Shown: positions 45,321-56,989 of the stretch, piece after piece
Numbering within the stretch: the first letter of the stretch is position 1
Layout: each line of letters begins with the position of its first letter
NCBI GenBank assembly: GCA_021234155.1
Contig: JAJEKV010000071.1
Span: 1,687,138 to 1,751,137, forward strand
Length of the DNA stretch: 64,000 nt
Reading direction: 5' to 3'
From: Isoetes taiwanensis
Taxonomy: Eukaryota; Streptophyta; Lycopodiopsida; Isoetales; Isoetaceae
Translations under genes and position numbers: made by a program
Notes under the pieces: model-generated
Seen by the model: the letters and a program-made list of their open reading frames with translations, nothing else
Told to the model about the DNA's origin: nothing
Databases searched by the model: none

Positions 45321-46135
45321 TATCTCATTTGCTTCGCTTAGTCTATTGTCTGCTGAAGATGGATGTGGAGACTTAGCTCGTCAAATGGAACTATCATGGG
45401 AGCTGCGTACATTATAAAGACTGTTGAATAGAATTAATCATTGCATTAAAGCATCTCCAGGTTTTTATTATGAAAGTAAATTTCTGAGCAAGCTAAGGTA
45501 TGCAGCTCGCAGGTTATATTCATGATGCTTTTATTGTAAAAAATCTAGAAGTAGAGTCTGGATAACAGTCGGCCTATGATTATTGATTTCATTGTCCTTC
45601 TATATTCATGCATTTCCTGGAATAATATCTAAAATAATACTGCACCAGTGGCTTAACAGAGCAGTGATGTTCTTGTCTTAAGCTTTTGTCTTTGTGCATT
45701 AAATCTTACAATTTGTGGCTGGATTTGTGGCTGCTCTCTCTAGTAAATTTGATTATACAAAAGATTTTTTTCCATTGTTTTAAAATAGACGTATGTTGTA
45801 AGTGGCCACATTGAATATTTGACGTTTGTATTCTAATTTATGACATAGATCCTTGGTTGCCTGTTAACCTGATCTTAAAACAGTGTATCCAGAAATAAAA
45901 GATATTGGATACTTGCATTATATTGTAAGATGGTGAAACTTGTTCGCTTGATGGCCTGGTTTGAAAAGAATGTACATGGTCTTGCAATGGCTACATTTGT
46001 TGTTTGACAGAAAGGGATTTATGACTATTGGAACACAAGTACTAGACTTGGATGAATTTTCTTGTCTGGATTGATAATATGGTGGAAGGATTGACTGAAG
46101 CCGATGTTTGACCTAGGAGTTTAGGTTAAGCCGGG
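45321..46135. repeat. Diverged repeat shared with 57561-61546
   Basis: No gene. Words shared in order with the region after copy B: GATGTGGA and then ACTT or ATACG; GGTCTGGATTG or TGTCTGGATTG; GGATTGACYGAAGCMGATG; and a closing GGCTGGGTTTT or GCCGGGTTTT. So copy A and copy B of the 120-nt fold belong to a longer paralogous block of about 0.9 kb, excluding L1 insertions in the latter. Confidence 0.6.
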
Positions 46136-46445
46136 TTTTTTTTTTTGAAGGACGCAAGCCTTTAGTATTCATAGACTAAATAGTGTAAGGAGGGAGCAAA
46201 ACCTCATGAGTAAGTGTGAATGTGAAGGTAATGCTCTCAAATATGACTCTTCACTTCATTAGCTATTGATGAGCACTTGAATGCTTTGATAATTCGTTGT
46301 TGGGTCTCGATAAGAACCTGTGCATCAAAACAAACTTTATTTTTGAATATGAGAAGATTCCTTCTCTTCCAAATGGACCAAATGATCCATGTAGAAGTCA
46401 AATAAAAAGCCCTTTGTGCCAAAATTTCTTAGCCTTTTGGGTAGA
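46136..46445 (-). mobile_element. L1 3' fragment
   Basis: T run at 46136-46146 (minus-strand poly A), a short 3' UTR, and the frame 46237-46422 reading LTSTWIIWSIWKRRNLLIFK, the typical end of plant L1 ORF2. It is 5'-truncated. It lies at the same point of the paralogous block where another L1 fragment lies at 61559. Confidence 0.75.
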
Positions 46446-46469
46446 TTGCTAATAACAATTATCGATCGG

Positions 46470-46495
46470 CTTTCTTGACTCGCGAGTCGAGAAAG
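46470..46495. repeat. Lone 26-bp near-perfect palindrome
   Basis: Half-sites CTTTCTTGACTCG and CGAGTCGAGAAAG, one mismatched pair. Same family as the palindromic cores in the arrays at 27325-27582 and 30000-30780. The next 300 bp (46496-46814) hold no recognised gene. Confidence 0.7.
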
Positions 46496-46814
46496 TCCCA
46501 TGCAACCCAAAAACTATGGAGAACTATAGACAATAAAGCATGGAAATAATCACCTCGTGTGGAAATTCTCCATTATTTGTTCTGTCGTCAGCTGGTCTAT
46601 TCCTTCGATATGTTCGTCATGCTCTTCGTTGCTCTGGCTGTCAACTTTCTCATTTTTCTATTTACCATCGTCCTCCTTACCCTTTCATCTTTTTTTCTCT
46701 TTTTATAGTGATCTTATAGAAGGTCCAATTACACCTAATGGTTTTAATTAGTGCCTTGTTCCCAACTAAAAATATTGGCTTAATTCCAAATAGCAGAGCG
46801 CCTTGAAAAAACAT

Positions 46815-48612
46815 TGTGACGTTCCCCTGAAATATACGCTATAAATGCGTATATTTCTAGGCCACGTCACCATACAAGTCTACTTTAGTAGCCTTGTACA
46901 CCATAGTGGTGGAAAAGGAAGCATGACTAAGTTATTCATATAACTTAGCCAACCTTAGGCATGGGGCCATTTCCACATGGCCTCACCCTATTGGGCACCC
47001 GCCACATCCCATTAGAGCCATGTGGCATAACATGCAACCCTAACCTATAAAAGGCCAAACCCTAACCCTAGGCCATTTTTCTGGCTCCAACAATCTGGGA
47101 ACCTTGTTCATGCTCGAAACTCCGTTTCGAGAACAGTCTGTTGTGGCATAGCATAGCACACCAGCCTCCAGAGCGTGAGTGCATCAGTAGGAGTGGGAGC
47201 TACTTTGAACACCTTGAAGGCCACGGAGACGCTGGGAGCAGGAGGGAGTTGCTCAGGAGCAGGTATTTGGGACCTTGATCAATGAACCTTAATTGTAAGT
47301 TAGATGCATATGATTAGGTTGGATGTTATTATCATTATTATTATCATGTTACGTGGATAGTAGATGTTGGTTTATCATGTTTGCTCCTCTTGTATGGGGA
47401 AAGGGGGTAGAGACCTAGTAGCCACTATCAGACGATCCTTAGGGTCAAAGCATGGAGGTGGGGGACACTTTTTGTGTCAGCGACACATGGTGTGCTTTTT
47501 GGAGCTATTTTCTTTGTATTTTTAAAAAATATTTTTCTTTTATTTTTTTTTGATATTTTTCCCTCAAACGCATTCATATTACGCCTTGGAATACAAAATT
47601 TCAGCTTCATCGGAGTTATAAAAAAAAGGGATAAAAATAAGTAAAATTTCCCGCATTAGGTGCTTAGGGGGTGCTTGGCTGGCGCAAAAATGCCCCCCAG
47701 CTCCATGCTTTGACCCCTTAGTTCATATTATATACGCGGCATGTGCATAAGAACCCACCCGGCTATAGGGGCTATGGAACGACTGAGCACTACGTAACAA
47801 GGCTAGTGGCCAAATGGATGGGGATCCTTGTTGAGCATGGCTACTAGGGACCCATAGCGAGCTAGGTCTATGGCCGGTCACTTCGTGTGGGCCAGGCATG
47901 GGTTCAACACTCCCTGGATCAATGGTACCGCCCTGATCCTCAGAGTTGCAGGTGTTGGCCTAGCTCCTGTTTTGGGGGGTTCAGTCGAGGAAGAATCGTG
48001 TGTCGCCACGATTCTCTAGGTGTCCATGGAAGCACTAGACCTCGGGAAGAGGAGATGGAACTCTTTCTGCTCATCGGACCAAGGAGATGCAACTCGGGAT
48101 AGCCTCGAAGGGTGATACCTCGAGACTACGTATCCGACATGCTACAGTCATGTCAGAGCTTGATCTAACCAGTCTGCAAAGTATGCACAAGAGGGGCAGA
48201 TGGAATGGTCAACCCTAGCCATTGTCTATGGCTAGCCCCGCCATTGTTATATCTAGATTTGCTCTATCTTGTAGGCCAGCCGGCAGTCGACTTCCTTACG
48301 TGTCTGAGCCTGGATAGGAGCTTTCATGTTTTATAGTATGTTGATATCTTTGTTGGATCTATGGATGTATGGATTTGCTACCCTTCAAGGTAGCTAGATG
48401 TGTTATTGTTGATCAGTACTGACATTATGTTATGATTCTGCTGTATAGGAGCCCATAGGAGAAGGGCATCAAGGCACCTCCGTGTCCCCTTCCCGCACTA
48501 GGAGTATTTTGAGTGCGGGATAGATGGAGGGCCCATGCGGCCAGAGGGCTGGATGGGGAATTTCCTACGAGATATGTGACCGGGTGTCGTATATTTAGTA
48601 GGGAGCGTCACA
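46815..48612 (+). mobile_element. LTR of a retrotransposon, about 1.8 kb
   Basis: Begins TGTGACGTTCCC and ends GGGAGCGTCACA, imperfect 12-bp inverted ends with the TG...CA rule. A primer site follows at once. No second LTR is in the window, so the right limit rests on the ends and the primer site. Inside is a TATA box at 47046. Open frames within it (47428-47610, 47887-48102) are short and unrecognised. Confidence 0.75.
47046..47065 (+). promoter_or_regulatory. LTR TATA box with adjacent telo-box
   Basis: TATAAAA at 47046-47052, then the plant telo-box AAACCCTAA at 47057-47065, 230 bp into the LTR. A position consistent with the U3 promoter. The role of the telo-box here is inference. Confidence 0.5.
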
Positions 48613-48626
48613 ATGCTATCAGAGCA
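48613..48626 (+). other. Primer-binding site, initiator Met tRNA type
   Basis: TGCTATCAGAGC lies 1 bp after the LTR end (at 48614-48625). It differs by one base from TGGTATCAGAGC, the usual plant primer site complementary to initiator tRNA-Met. Confidence 0.75.
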
Positions 48627-49153
48627 ACGTTCTTGGTTGACCAAGAACTAGCACTGACCATATCCCTGACTTAATAGTCTAACTGGCCCAATAGAGTATG
48701 GTATAGAAAGTTTTAGCATTGAACCTCGAAAAATGGGGGAAACATTTTTCTCTCAAGTAGTAAGGTAATAAAGTTAGGCTCAATTATAGATGTAGGAAAA
48801 AAGAATGAGTCAAATTAACCTTCTAGTAAGATTGAAGTGGAAATTATGCATGAGCATCAAATTTCACCCAAAATGGCTCGAAGAATCGTCCCAATCCGAG
48901 ACCCGGGTGTAAAATGGCGCAAATCCATAATTAACACATCAAACCATTAGCAGAAATTCGAATTCTAAAGATAAGTCTATATATAGCTCAGATATTTAAT
49001 TGGGGGAGGGAGGCTAATTAGTAGGTCCATTAATGGTGAGAGAATTAGCCCTAGGAGCATCTTTCCTTCTTAAATACCATTATTGGGTCCCACTCTCTCT
49101 AACCTCTTTCTTGATCTCTAGCTTAAGCTAATCCATTTTCTTAACCGTAAGAT

Positions 49154-49936
49154 ATGGCTAGAACCAAGTGCACAACAAAGAAGTTCGGGAGCCCAAGGCA
49201 GACTCCTTCCATAGCGCAGGCGGTAGCAGGTAGGGGCAAAAAGATTTCAGAGCACCTCAAGCCCGAGAGGGAGGAGGAGGAGCGTAATGTTTCGTCCAGC
49301 TCCACGGACGAAACCTTCGACCACACCTCCCATGAGGTGGCGTCCAGCAGCTCGTCGGGAGATAGCCAGAGAACGGACGAGATGGTTGAGCTCGGGACGC
49401 TTTCACCGAGCCAAGAGGAGGAGCATCAGCAAGAGGAAGAGCAGCAGCAGCAGGACCGCCATCAAGCGCAGGTTGGCCCCAATAAGAAGAAGGGGAAGGA
49501 GAAGGTGGCAGAGTGGCCGGAAGATCGAGTAGCCCGGAGGAAGAGGGAGCGGGAGAAGGAGGACCGGAGAAGCGAAAAGAGGTCCAAAAGGGACCAAGAT
49601 CGGCCCCGAGGAACGATACACATCGAAGAACCCTGTCGGGAGGCAACCGACGAGGAGGAAGATGAGGAGGACGAGCAAGAGGAAGGTGGCGAGCAAGAGG
49701 AGGAGGAAGCAGAAGGGAAAGTCGGGGAGATATCCAACCCCAACATCTATCCACCCTACCCGAAGTGGCCCAAGCCACCCAAGGTAGTGAAGAAGCAAAA
49801 GAGGCTTAGCTATAATACCCGCATTCCTGATCCTGTGGCGTGCCTTCAGTTGTCTGCTTTATGCTGGTGGATTCCTTTGCACGTCACTCCAAAAAATGTG
49901 CATCTAAGTGGTGTTGTTCATCCAAAGACACAGTGA
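49154..49936 (+). pseudogene. Acidic/basic gag-like ORF, truncated
   Basis: The ATG at 49154 is the first good start 540 bp after the primer site. 260 codons: a basic start MARTKCTTKKFGS, serine runs, long E and Q-rich stretches, a basic KRERE segment, a second acidic block, and ISNPNIYPPYPKWPKPPK. The last part (from 49804) is not gag: 29 bp match methyltransferase gene 1 and unknown sequence follows to the stop. The place and charge pattern suggest the N-terminal gag of the LTR element, cut off by a rearrangement. No zinc knuckle, protease or polymerase remains. Confidence 0.5.
49804..49832 (+). other. 29-bp copy of methyltransferase intron/exon boundary
   Basis: GCTTAGCTATAATACCCGCA and then TTCCTGATC match 34742-34770, the exon 3 end and intron start of gene 1, with one difference. 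Gene 2 lacks the GCTTAG part, so the source was gene 1-like. It sits exactly where the gag-like ORF loses its character. Confidence 0.75.
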
Positions 49937-50108
49937 CGATAGGTAGCAGCTGGTATATGTAGCATAATAACAGGGGGTTTTCTTTGTGTTTTTGTACGCT
50001 TTTCACTAAGGTTTTCCTATGATTTCGTGATGTATTCAAATGGATGTACTAATGCGTACATCTAGAGTGCACCATTTCTGAGCCATTGATTTTAGCCTTT
50101 TTTTTTTC

Positions 50109-50281
50109 AATGGTCAACAACCAATGGCTCACAACAAAAGCCCCTTTTTGTGCGTGTGGTGCATAATGGTCAACAACCAATGGTTCACAACAAAAGCTCT
50201 TTTTTTGTGCGTGTGGTGCATAATGGTCAACAACCAATGGCTCACAACAAAAGCCCTCTTTTTGTGTGTGTGGTGCATAAT
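50109..50281. repeat. Three 55-57 bp tandem units
   Basis: The unit is AATGGTCAACAACCAATGG, CTCACAACAAAAGCC, a T run and GTGCGTGTGGTGCAT, starting at 50110, 50165 and 50222. Minus frames over it (APHAQKKSFCCEPLV repeats) follow from the repeat. Confidence 0.9.
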
Positions 50282-51894
50282 GGGCACATGAAGGACTTGA
50301 AGGGCGCATGTAGTGCAGTTTCCCCGCCGGCAACACATTTCTTATCATAACTTTTGATCCAGAGCTCTGTTTCAGATGATTTTTATTGCGTTGGAAAGCT
50401 CTCTCCGAGATCTTTTTGATAGTGTATGATATGGATATGTTTGGTTAAGTTATTATGCTAGAACAGCAATTTTTCGGCCGGGTTTGGTAGGCTTTCACAT
50501 CCTACCAGCTGATTAATACAGGATTGCGCTATTGGATATTGTTTTATGGCTCATTCGGAATGAAGCTTGAAAAACTTACCATGCATTTTTAGATTTTGAG
50601 GCAGTTATTAAGCAAATTCCAAGGCTTCTAGATCCTTGTGCTAACAAGCAGAAAAGTTTCCCACTTTGGTTTCTCACCACAAGAATCCATGGAGGCCAAA
50701 GGCTGCTGTTAAATTCCAGTTGAAAAATGTTTGTGTATGGGTGTTGCAATCTTTATGACTTTCAAAATAATGGGATCAATCTGCTCTATCTTTATGGTAA
50801 CTTTTACTTATGTTCTATTTGTTTTATTGTGATGAAATTCAAAAGCTACAGGTGATGAAAGCCTCAAATGAATTCTAGTTTTTTTCTGGTTTGAATTCTA
50901 AAATTTTTGTCACACCTGGGGGGGGGGACGTCTCTAAGACCCCGAAGGGGCCAAAATTTTTTTTTACAACACAAACCATTAACATCCAACATATAAAAAT
51001 TAAATCCCCCAACACATAACAACCAACACATAACAACCATTGACATTAACAACCAACACATAACTACCATTGATATTAATTAACGCAACCATTGGGTCCA
51101 ACACATTTAAATTAAAATCCCCCTTAAACCCCCTTTGGTTTGGGTGCATATTCACACGGGGGGTGACGTAGGGCAGCGAGAGCCCTCATAATTGTATTTT
51201 GCATGTACGAAATCAACACCATATAGTATTCTACTTGAAATCTTATAGTATTTTGCGAATCTTGTTATACAGTATAGCAAATTTTGTACTTGCATACCCC
51301 ACAAACGAGGAACTTTACGTACGGTGTAGATTAAGGAATAAGGGGTGAATATGCCTATCCAACAGCTCTCGTTGCCTGGTATGAGTCGGATCATCTCCTA
51401 TCATAGGAAGCATTTAGGACAAAATTCTCGTTGTACAGGTGGGATATAGCAATTTGGACTCGTATTGCTACATTGTTACCGCAGGATTTAGGCCCACAAA
51501 CTGAAATAGGTGCATGGGCTGCCATTAGGGCATCAAGCTAGGGTGCTTTATATATTCTATTTATAAATTGCTCCTAGATTTTTAAACCTTGCCTCCATAT
51601 AACAGGTGGCATTATTAGGTCCCTCAGCCATAGTGGAAAGTGTTTGGACATGCCCATAGTGGCAGTTTTGTAGTGGCAAATAATCCATAGATGCCTTAGA
51701 GTCAATAGGTCAGTCCGTAAAGTTGATAATAGGATTTCAAAGCTTTGTCCCTTGTGTTAGCAAAGAATTGAGAGTATTAAGCATTGTTTCTTCTTGTGTG
51801 AAAGGTTTCGGCAGTCATGATCTTGGCTGTTCACCCTATTTGGCACGTCTCGATCTAGCAACCCTTATGCACATCCCAAGCTACAGATACAAGC
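50282..51894. other. No recognised gene
   Basis: Includes a G run at about 50921-50929 and an A/C-rich stretch 50965-51090 with repeated AACCAACACATAAC and ACCATTGA words. Short unassigned frames only. Confidence 0.5.
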
Positions 51895-52165
51895 TATTTT
51901 TGTATGTGGTTAGCTTCTATGATTGATTTGATAGAGGAGGAGATTGTATATCTTTAAGGACATAGACACTGCAGATGAGATTCTTCTTCGATGGATATAG
52001 AAAAAGATTTTTATGCCTTATAATTGCCCTTCTCTTGATCAAAAGAAGAAAGTGATTCGGAATATTACCTTGAAATGCATTCTTATGCATAGACAGGTGG
52101 TTGTGCTTAGTTGGATTACTTTGTCAGCTGGGGGTAGAGATATATCTTTGCATTTTATTTTGTTA
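51895..52165 (+). repeat. Third copy of a segment from the duplication flanks
   Basis: From GTGGTTAGCTTCTATG through GGAGATTGTATATCTTTAAG, CTTGATCAAAAGAAGAAAG and GTCAGCTGGGG it parallels 36000-36240 and 43645-43885. It is more diverged than those two are from each other. A T run of about 26 bp follows (52169-52194). Confidence 0.8.
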
Positions 52166-52194
52166 TAGTTTTTTTTTTTTTTTTTTTTTTTTTA

Positions 52195-52668
52195 TCAAAT
52201 GTTAATAGATACATCTATGCATGGGCAAAGCACGTATCTTTTGTCTACTCATTTTTATGCCAAAAGTTAGAAAGCTAAGGGTTACTTTTAGAGATGCATG
52301 TGATCTTTCCATGCATGCATGTAGTGCCAAATGTCATCAAGCAAAAAAAAGAGCTTGCATGCACTTGTGCATTAACTTGCTTGAATAATTAACTTGTAGA
52401 TGTATAACTATTGAAGTTTATCATATGATGAAGGGGTGTTGTTAAGTAGACCATGGGTATTTAAAAAGTGGCCTACACTTGAACTTTGATGCATAGTTAA
52501 ATTGCTAAGCAAAAGGATGGATGTATAATGAGGAAAAAGGTTTTTGAAGATATTGGCTAATACATGGGTATTATTGGTGATTTGTTTGATTACTAACAAA
52601 CCATTATGGTTATTTCGACGTACTGCAATTTTTAGGGCAACCTGGGTGTCGGAAATAAGCATTAGGGC
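52195..52668. other. No recognised gene
   Basis: AT-rich, nothing recognisable. The minus frame 52408-52761 has no family match. Confidence 0.45.
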
Positions 52669-53268
52669 ATGAAGAAACTTCTGGAACCAGGAGGACAGGT
52701 AGACGAGCGACTGGCAGAGAAGAACAAAGATAAGACAGCAGGGACTAAGACCCCACGACATGCCAAATTAGGTATGAAACATCATATAGAACTGTCGGTA
52801 GTAAGTATTGTTGCATGCTATTTAAACTGGGCTGCTTCGAAAGTGGTAGTTCTCAGTTCTAGAATTAGGAGGCCGCTACCCAGGGCTAGATCCCTGGTAG
52901 CAAATATGCCAAGGAAGAAGGGGGACTTGAATCAAGCCACCCGGAGGATTGCTGAAGCAAAGCAGAATGAGGGGTCTAGTAAGAATATTTACCAATACCA
53001 CAAGTCTGTGAGGAATCCTGCATTGAAAGCTTGCCAAAGTGGGGATGTAGAGAAGGTAACTGATAAGGAAAAGGCTCAGGGATCAGCAAATCCCATATCT
53101 AATTGTGGGATCACTGAAAGGGGAAATGAAGCTATCAGCATGGCAGACACCAGAGATGGCAATAAAGAGGATGCATTCGAGTCTACATACAGTAACAAAG
53201 AAGCTGACCAGTGGGAGGGGACCATTATGGAGAAACCAAAGGGATCCACTCGAATCTCTAAGGTTTGA
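52669..53268 (+). CDS. Hypothetical 199-codon ORF
   Basis: An open frame with no introns and no recognised domain. The likeliest initiator may be the internal MPRKKGDLNQATRRIAEAKQ, which starts a charged, lysine-rich second half (KSVRNPALKACQSGDVEKVT). Nothing nearby supports it being expressed, and a chance frame in repeat DNA cannot be excluded. Confidence 0.25.
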   Translation: MKKLLEPGGQVDERLAEKNKDKTAGTKTPRHAKLGMKHHIELSVVSIVACYLNWAASKVVVLSSRIRRPLPRARSLVANMPRKKGDLNQATRRIAEAKQNEGSSKNIYQYHKSVRNPALKACQSGDVEKVTDKEKAQGSANPISNCGITERGNEAISMADTRDGNKEDAFESTYSNKEADQWEGTIMEKPKGSTRISKV

Positions 53269-55934
53269 TAGGTTTAATTTGAGAATTATAGTTGAGAAAT
53301 GTATAGATGAATATTTAGATGATGTATTTTGAACAGGTGCTTAAATAGGAAAAATAAATAGTAGGACATGCTGTCTTAGTTTCCAGGATATAGATAGAAA
53401 TAGCCTTTAAATTCTTCTGACTGATTTCTCTTGGAAACTTATGATTAAAATTGATAGCTATGTAGCGAAAATATAAGCAGGGTGAAATGGGATAACCTCA
53501 AGGAAATCTATGACACCTGCTAGTAGCTTAGGCTTTTACCCATTTCTTGGCTATGTAACAGATTTCCTTGCTCTCTGTTTTGTATTTTCAAGGAGATAAA
53601 AGCTGATCCAAATGATTCCTGAAGATGGAGTGGAAATAAGACATTCATAAGCATTTGTATGCAATATTCTTGATAATATATTTTTACAGTTAATTAGTGG
53701 TTGTTTGGTTTTAATTTGGACCAGAAATATACTGGCTTAAGAAACTGGCCTTTTCAAGGTATGTCTAATCAATGAAAAATAATGGGAATGTTTTAAATTT
53801 ATACATGGGTATGATTATGGCTCTTTGGTGAAAATGAATTTTAATTGAGTCGTGTACATATGTTGTTTAAGATATTTGCTTGATTTTATGCTTAAATAAG
53901 TCTTGAAGCATATGTTGTATAATATCATGCTTGAAAACGAGAATAAATGTATATTGGACTGTTACATGTATATGTGTACTGATCTGGGTTAAAAGAATTC
54001 TGTGCATCTACTGTCTGCATGAAATATTGGAATAATGATTGGATTAAAGCTATGGGTACAATTAGAGTTATACTGAAATCAAGGTAAAGATTGACTGATG
54101 TAATAAAATAAAGGCTGATACAAGGGTATTCATACTGATCTGCTTGGTAACAAGCTTAAATGAGTAATGAGCATTTGAAGTTTAAATGGGTTTGCTGGAT
54201 ACATGGCTTGATTATTGAGTGTGCTTAAATATGAGCTTGGGGGATTCTTGTGCATGTGCTATGCAATGTGCATTTGTTCTATTGGTTGGGGACATGGATG
54301 CTAATACAGATCATGTTTGATGATGGGAATAATTGAGTTTGCAGCATAAATGGTATGCTTGCACTGCAGATTTTATGAATGAGTAATGGTTAAGGTAACA
54401 CTTAAGAGATATTCAGAAATTGTGATTCAGAATGCTTAGGCATTTAATATAAGGTTATTTAAGATGGTATAAAGCTGGTAATAGAATGAAAGATGTATTT
54501 TAGCTTGTTCTTGAGCCACTTGTTAAGATTTGGTTGAGGGAAAGTTTGCTGGACTCACCACATTATTAGAAGGTATAGAACCTTGAATAAACCTGGAAAT
54601 TAGTTAAACATACCTCCATGGTTGGTCAGGTAATTGGAAAAATACATAAATGAAAGTAGATTTATCCTCAATTGTTAAACCAGGACATTGACCTGGACAT
54701 AGGTTTTTGCTTATGTTTAGGACTGCTAATTGGGCTGTCTTTTTGACAGAAGAAAGAGGTTCTAGTTGTCTAGAACTAATTGGTGGTTTTTTTTTTTTTT
54801 TTAATGCCTTAAATAAATAAGGTGATAGCATATGGTTTCTATTACTATTGGGACTAAAGACATCTAAAATGTTGGAATTACTATGGATGGCATGGTGTTG
54901 AACATTTGCCCGGTTGGTGCAGGCATGCATACGCGATGCAAACATGTGACATCATTTGGATAACTAGAACATTGGTTTGGAACATGCAGACTTGCACAAA
55001 TTTGTGATGCAATAGATTCAAACACTAGAAATCATTTGTGGATATGGTAATGCATAGAGCAGTGGTCTTATATAACTATAAAGGTCATTTTTAAATGGCA
55101 ATTTAATATGATTAGACAAATGGCCTTATCCACTTGGTGAAATTTGCAGAGAAGCGGACCTATGTTTTTAGGTTTAGAAATGCCTGGTTATTGAACCCTT
55201 AACGAATTCTTTGGAGAGAAGAACCAATTTTTGAGAGTTAGAAATTGCCACGGGCCTAATGTAGGTTCTGCACGGACCTGTTGCAGCCAGTTGAGTGCCG
55301 GCCTGACTAAATACAAGACAAATGGAGTGCTCACGCAGATAAACTTGTATTTTCACGAGCTTGTGCTGTCGATTGAGGCCTGGCCTTACATGGTATGTAA
55401 ACTATTGGAGTGCTCACACAGGTGCTCCGCTTATGGCAAAGATCTACAAAAGATTTAGGCTGACTCTGCATGCAGATGGTGCTGCATCCGCTTGTGGCAA
55501 GCTACTTCTCTGATTTCCAGATCACTGGCACGAAATTGCTTATGTTGTTTCCCTCCATTTATCTTCCCTCTAAAACGGACAGAGAGTTGACTCAGATAGT
55601 TACTCCATCAGTGCAAGTAAGGAAGAACTTGATGAGATCCTTGAGCTTGAATCACAGTGTTGTTTTGCTGAGTTAAGCATGGGAAATGTGCAAGTTCTTG
55701 GTATTGCTGGAGGCAACAAAATGGCTTATGGAAGATCATGAAAACAGGAGAAATAGCAGCACTATGAATTTAGCTGGAAGGAATGCACGAGAAATATCTT
55801 ATGTTCCTAAAACTCAAATGCATGAGGATCATAACTCTGACCGTGAGGAAAATACATGTATCCTTTGATAATCTTCCTTTGAGTTTATTGCTTTGGGTCA
55901 TCCAAAAATAATATACAGGATCTACATTGATTTA
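53269..55934. other. No recognised gene
   Basis: AT-rich. Short frames at 54604-54945 (minus) and 55470-55676 (plus) are unrecognised. A frame at about 55575-55742 reads SYSISASKEELDEILELESQ, acidic and helical, but without supporting exons. A GGAGTGCTCAC motif repeats at 55325 and 55408. Confidence 0.4.
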
Positions 55935-56986
55935 GGGCCATTTCCCACTCGCCATTAAGTTAAGTTAATTTAACCAGTTGGTTATCTTTTAACTTAACCG
56001 AAAAGAGAATATGCTTTCCCATTAAGGTCGTTAAGTTAAGACTAACTTAACGGATTATGAAGATATACATTCCCACTAGACTTGTTAGGGATCACTTAGG
56101 TTAAATTCAAAAAATCAACTTAACCTAACATTTACAATGAGTTGATGTTTCACACTAGTAGTTAAGAGGCTTTGTTAGGTTAGAGATAACTAAGTCCATT
56201 TCCCACTTTAGTTAAGAGATGCCATTAAGTTAAAGATATCTAAAGTATTTCTTAGTTGTTGAAACCAACAATCCATGAAGAGATACAAGGTTTATTTTCG
56301 ATCTCTTCTCTTTCTATATTTTCGATATTCTTTATCTGTCTCTATTTTTTCTCTCTCTGTATTCCTCTATTTTTTAACCTTAATTTGGATGTCTCATTAT
56401 TTTTAGTGGGTGTCACATTTTTCTTGGCATTGGAAAAACCGTAGGTACACACTCCCTAAAAATAATCTAAGAAATGTTTCCACTATCGAAAAAAGAACTA
56501 CAAATTCTAGTCATTAGATGTTCAAATATGCCCAAAATATGCTCTAAGGTGCGAAAACTACCCTAGATTCAATTCGATTCTAATGAATTGTCCCTTGAGC
56601 GGAGGAAATCCAAAAAGCTTTTGATCCTCAAGCTACTCTAGCTGTTCAAAGAGATGAAATAAGCCATTTTCATATAGAAAAAAAATAATAATAACCTAAC
56701 TAGATTGTTACCCCTTTCTCACTTAACAGTTAGGTTAAGTTAGTTCTTAACCGAGTTAAGTGTACCTTTCCTGGGCCACTTAACTTCTAGTTTAAAATAA
56801 GGGGTCCAGTTAAAGTTTTAACTTAACTTAACTATTATCAGTATGAAAGTGACCTGGTTAAGTTAACCATAGTTAAAATTTAACCAAGTCCTAACCTAAC
56901 TGGTAGTAACTTAAATGCTAGTGTGAAAGCAAGTTTCCGTTATTTACCCTATTTAACCTAACCTAACTGCCAGTGGGAATTGACCC
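55935..56986. mobile_element. Tourist-like (PIF/Harbinger-type) non-autonomous element
   Basis: TTA duplications at 55932-55934 and 56987-56989. The left end is GGGCCATTTCCCACTCGCC; the right end read inward is GGGTCAATTCCCACTGGC. So an inverted repeat continues into GTTAAGTTAA versus GTTAGGTTAG. About 1.05 kb with no transposase. The interior is full of TTAACTTAA and TTAGGTTAA words in both directions, repeated subterminal motifs. The 3-bp TTA duplication and GGG ends are those of the PIF/Harbinger group. Confidence 0.85.
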
Positions 56987-56989
56987 TTA

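Noticed and set aside
48613-48626. tRNA gene
   Set aside because: Only the primer-site part is present; no cloverleaf can be drawn. No tRNA or rRNA gene was found anywhere in the window.
49154-49190. Histone H3-like start MARTK
   Set aside because: Only five residues agree; the rest is low-complexity charged sequence after an LTR primer site.
49257-49798. Minus-strand frames of 94-173 codons over the gag-like ORF
   Set aside because: They mirror E, K and R-rich codons as proline, serine and leucine runs; no start context or family supports them.
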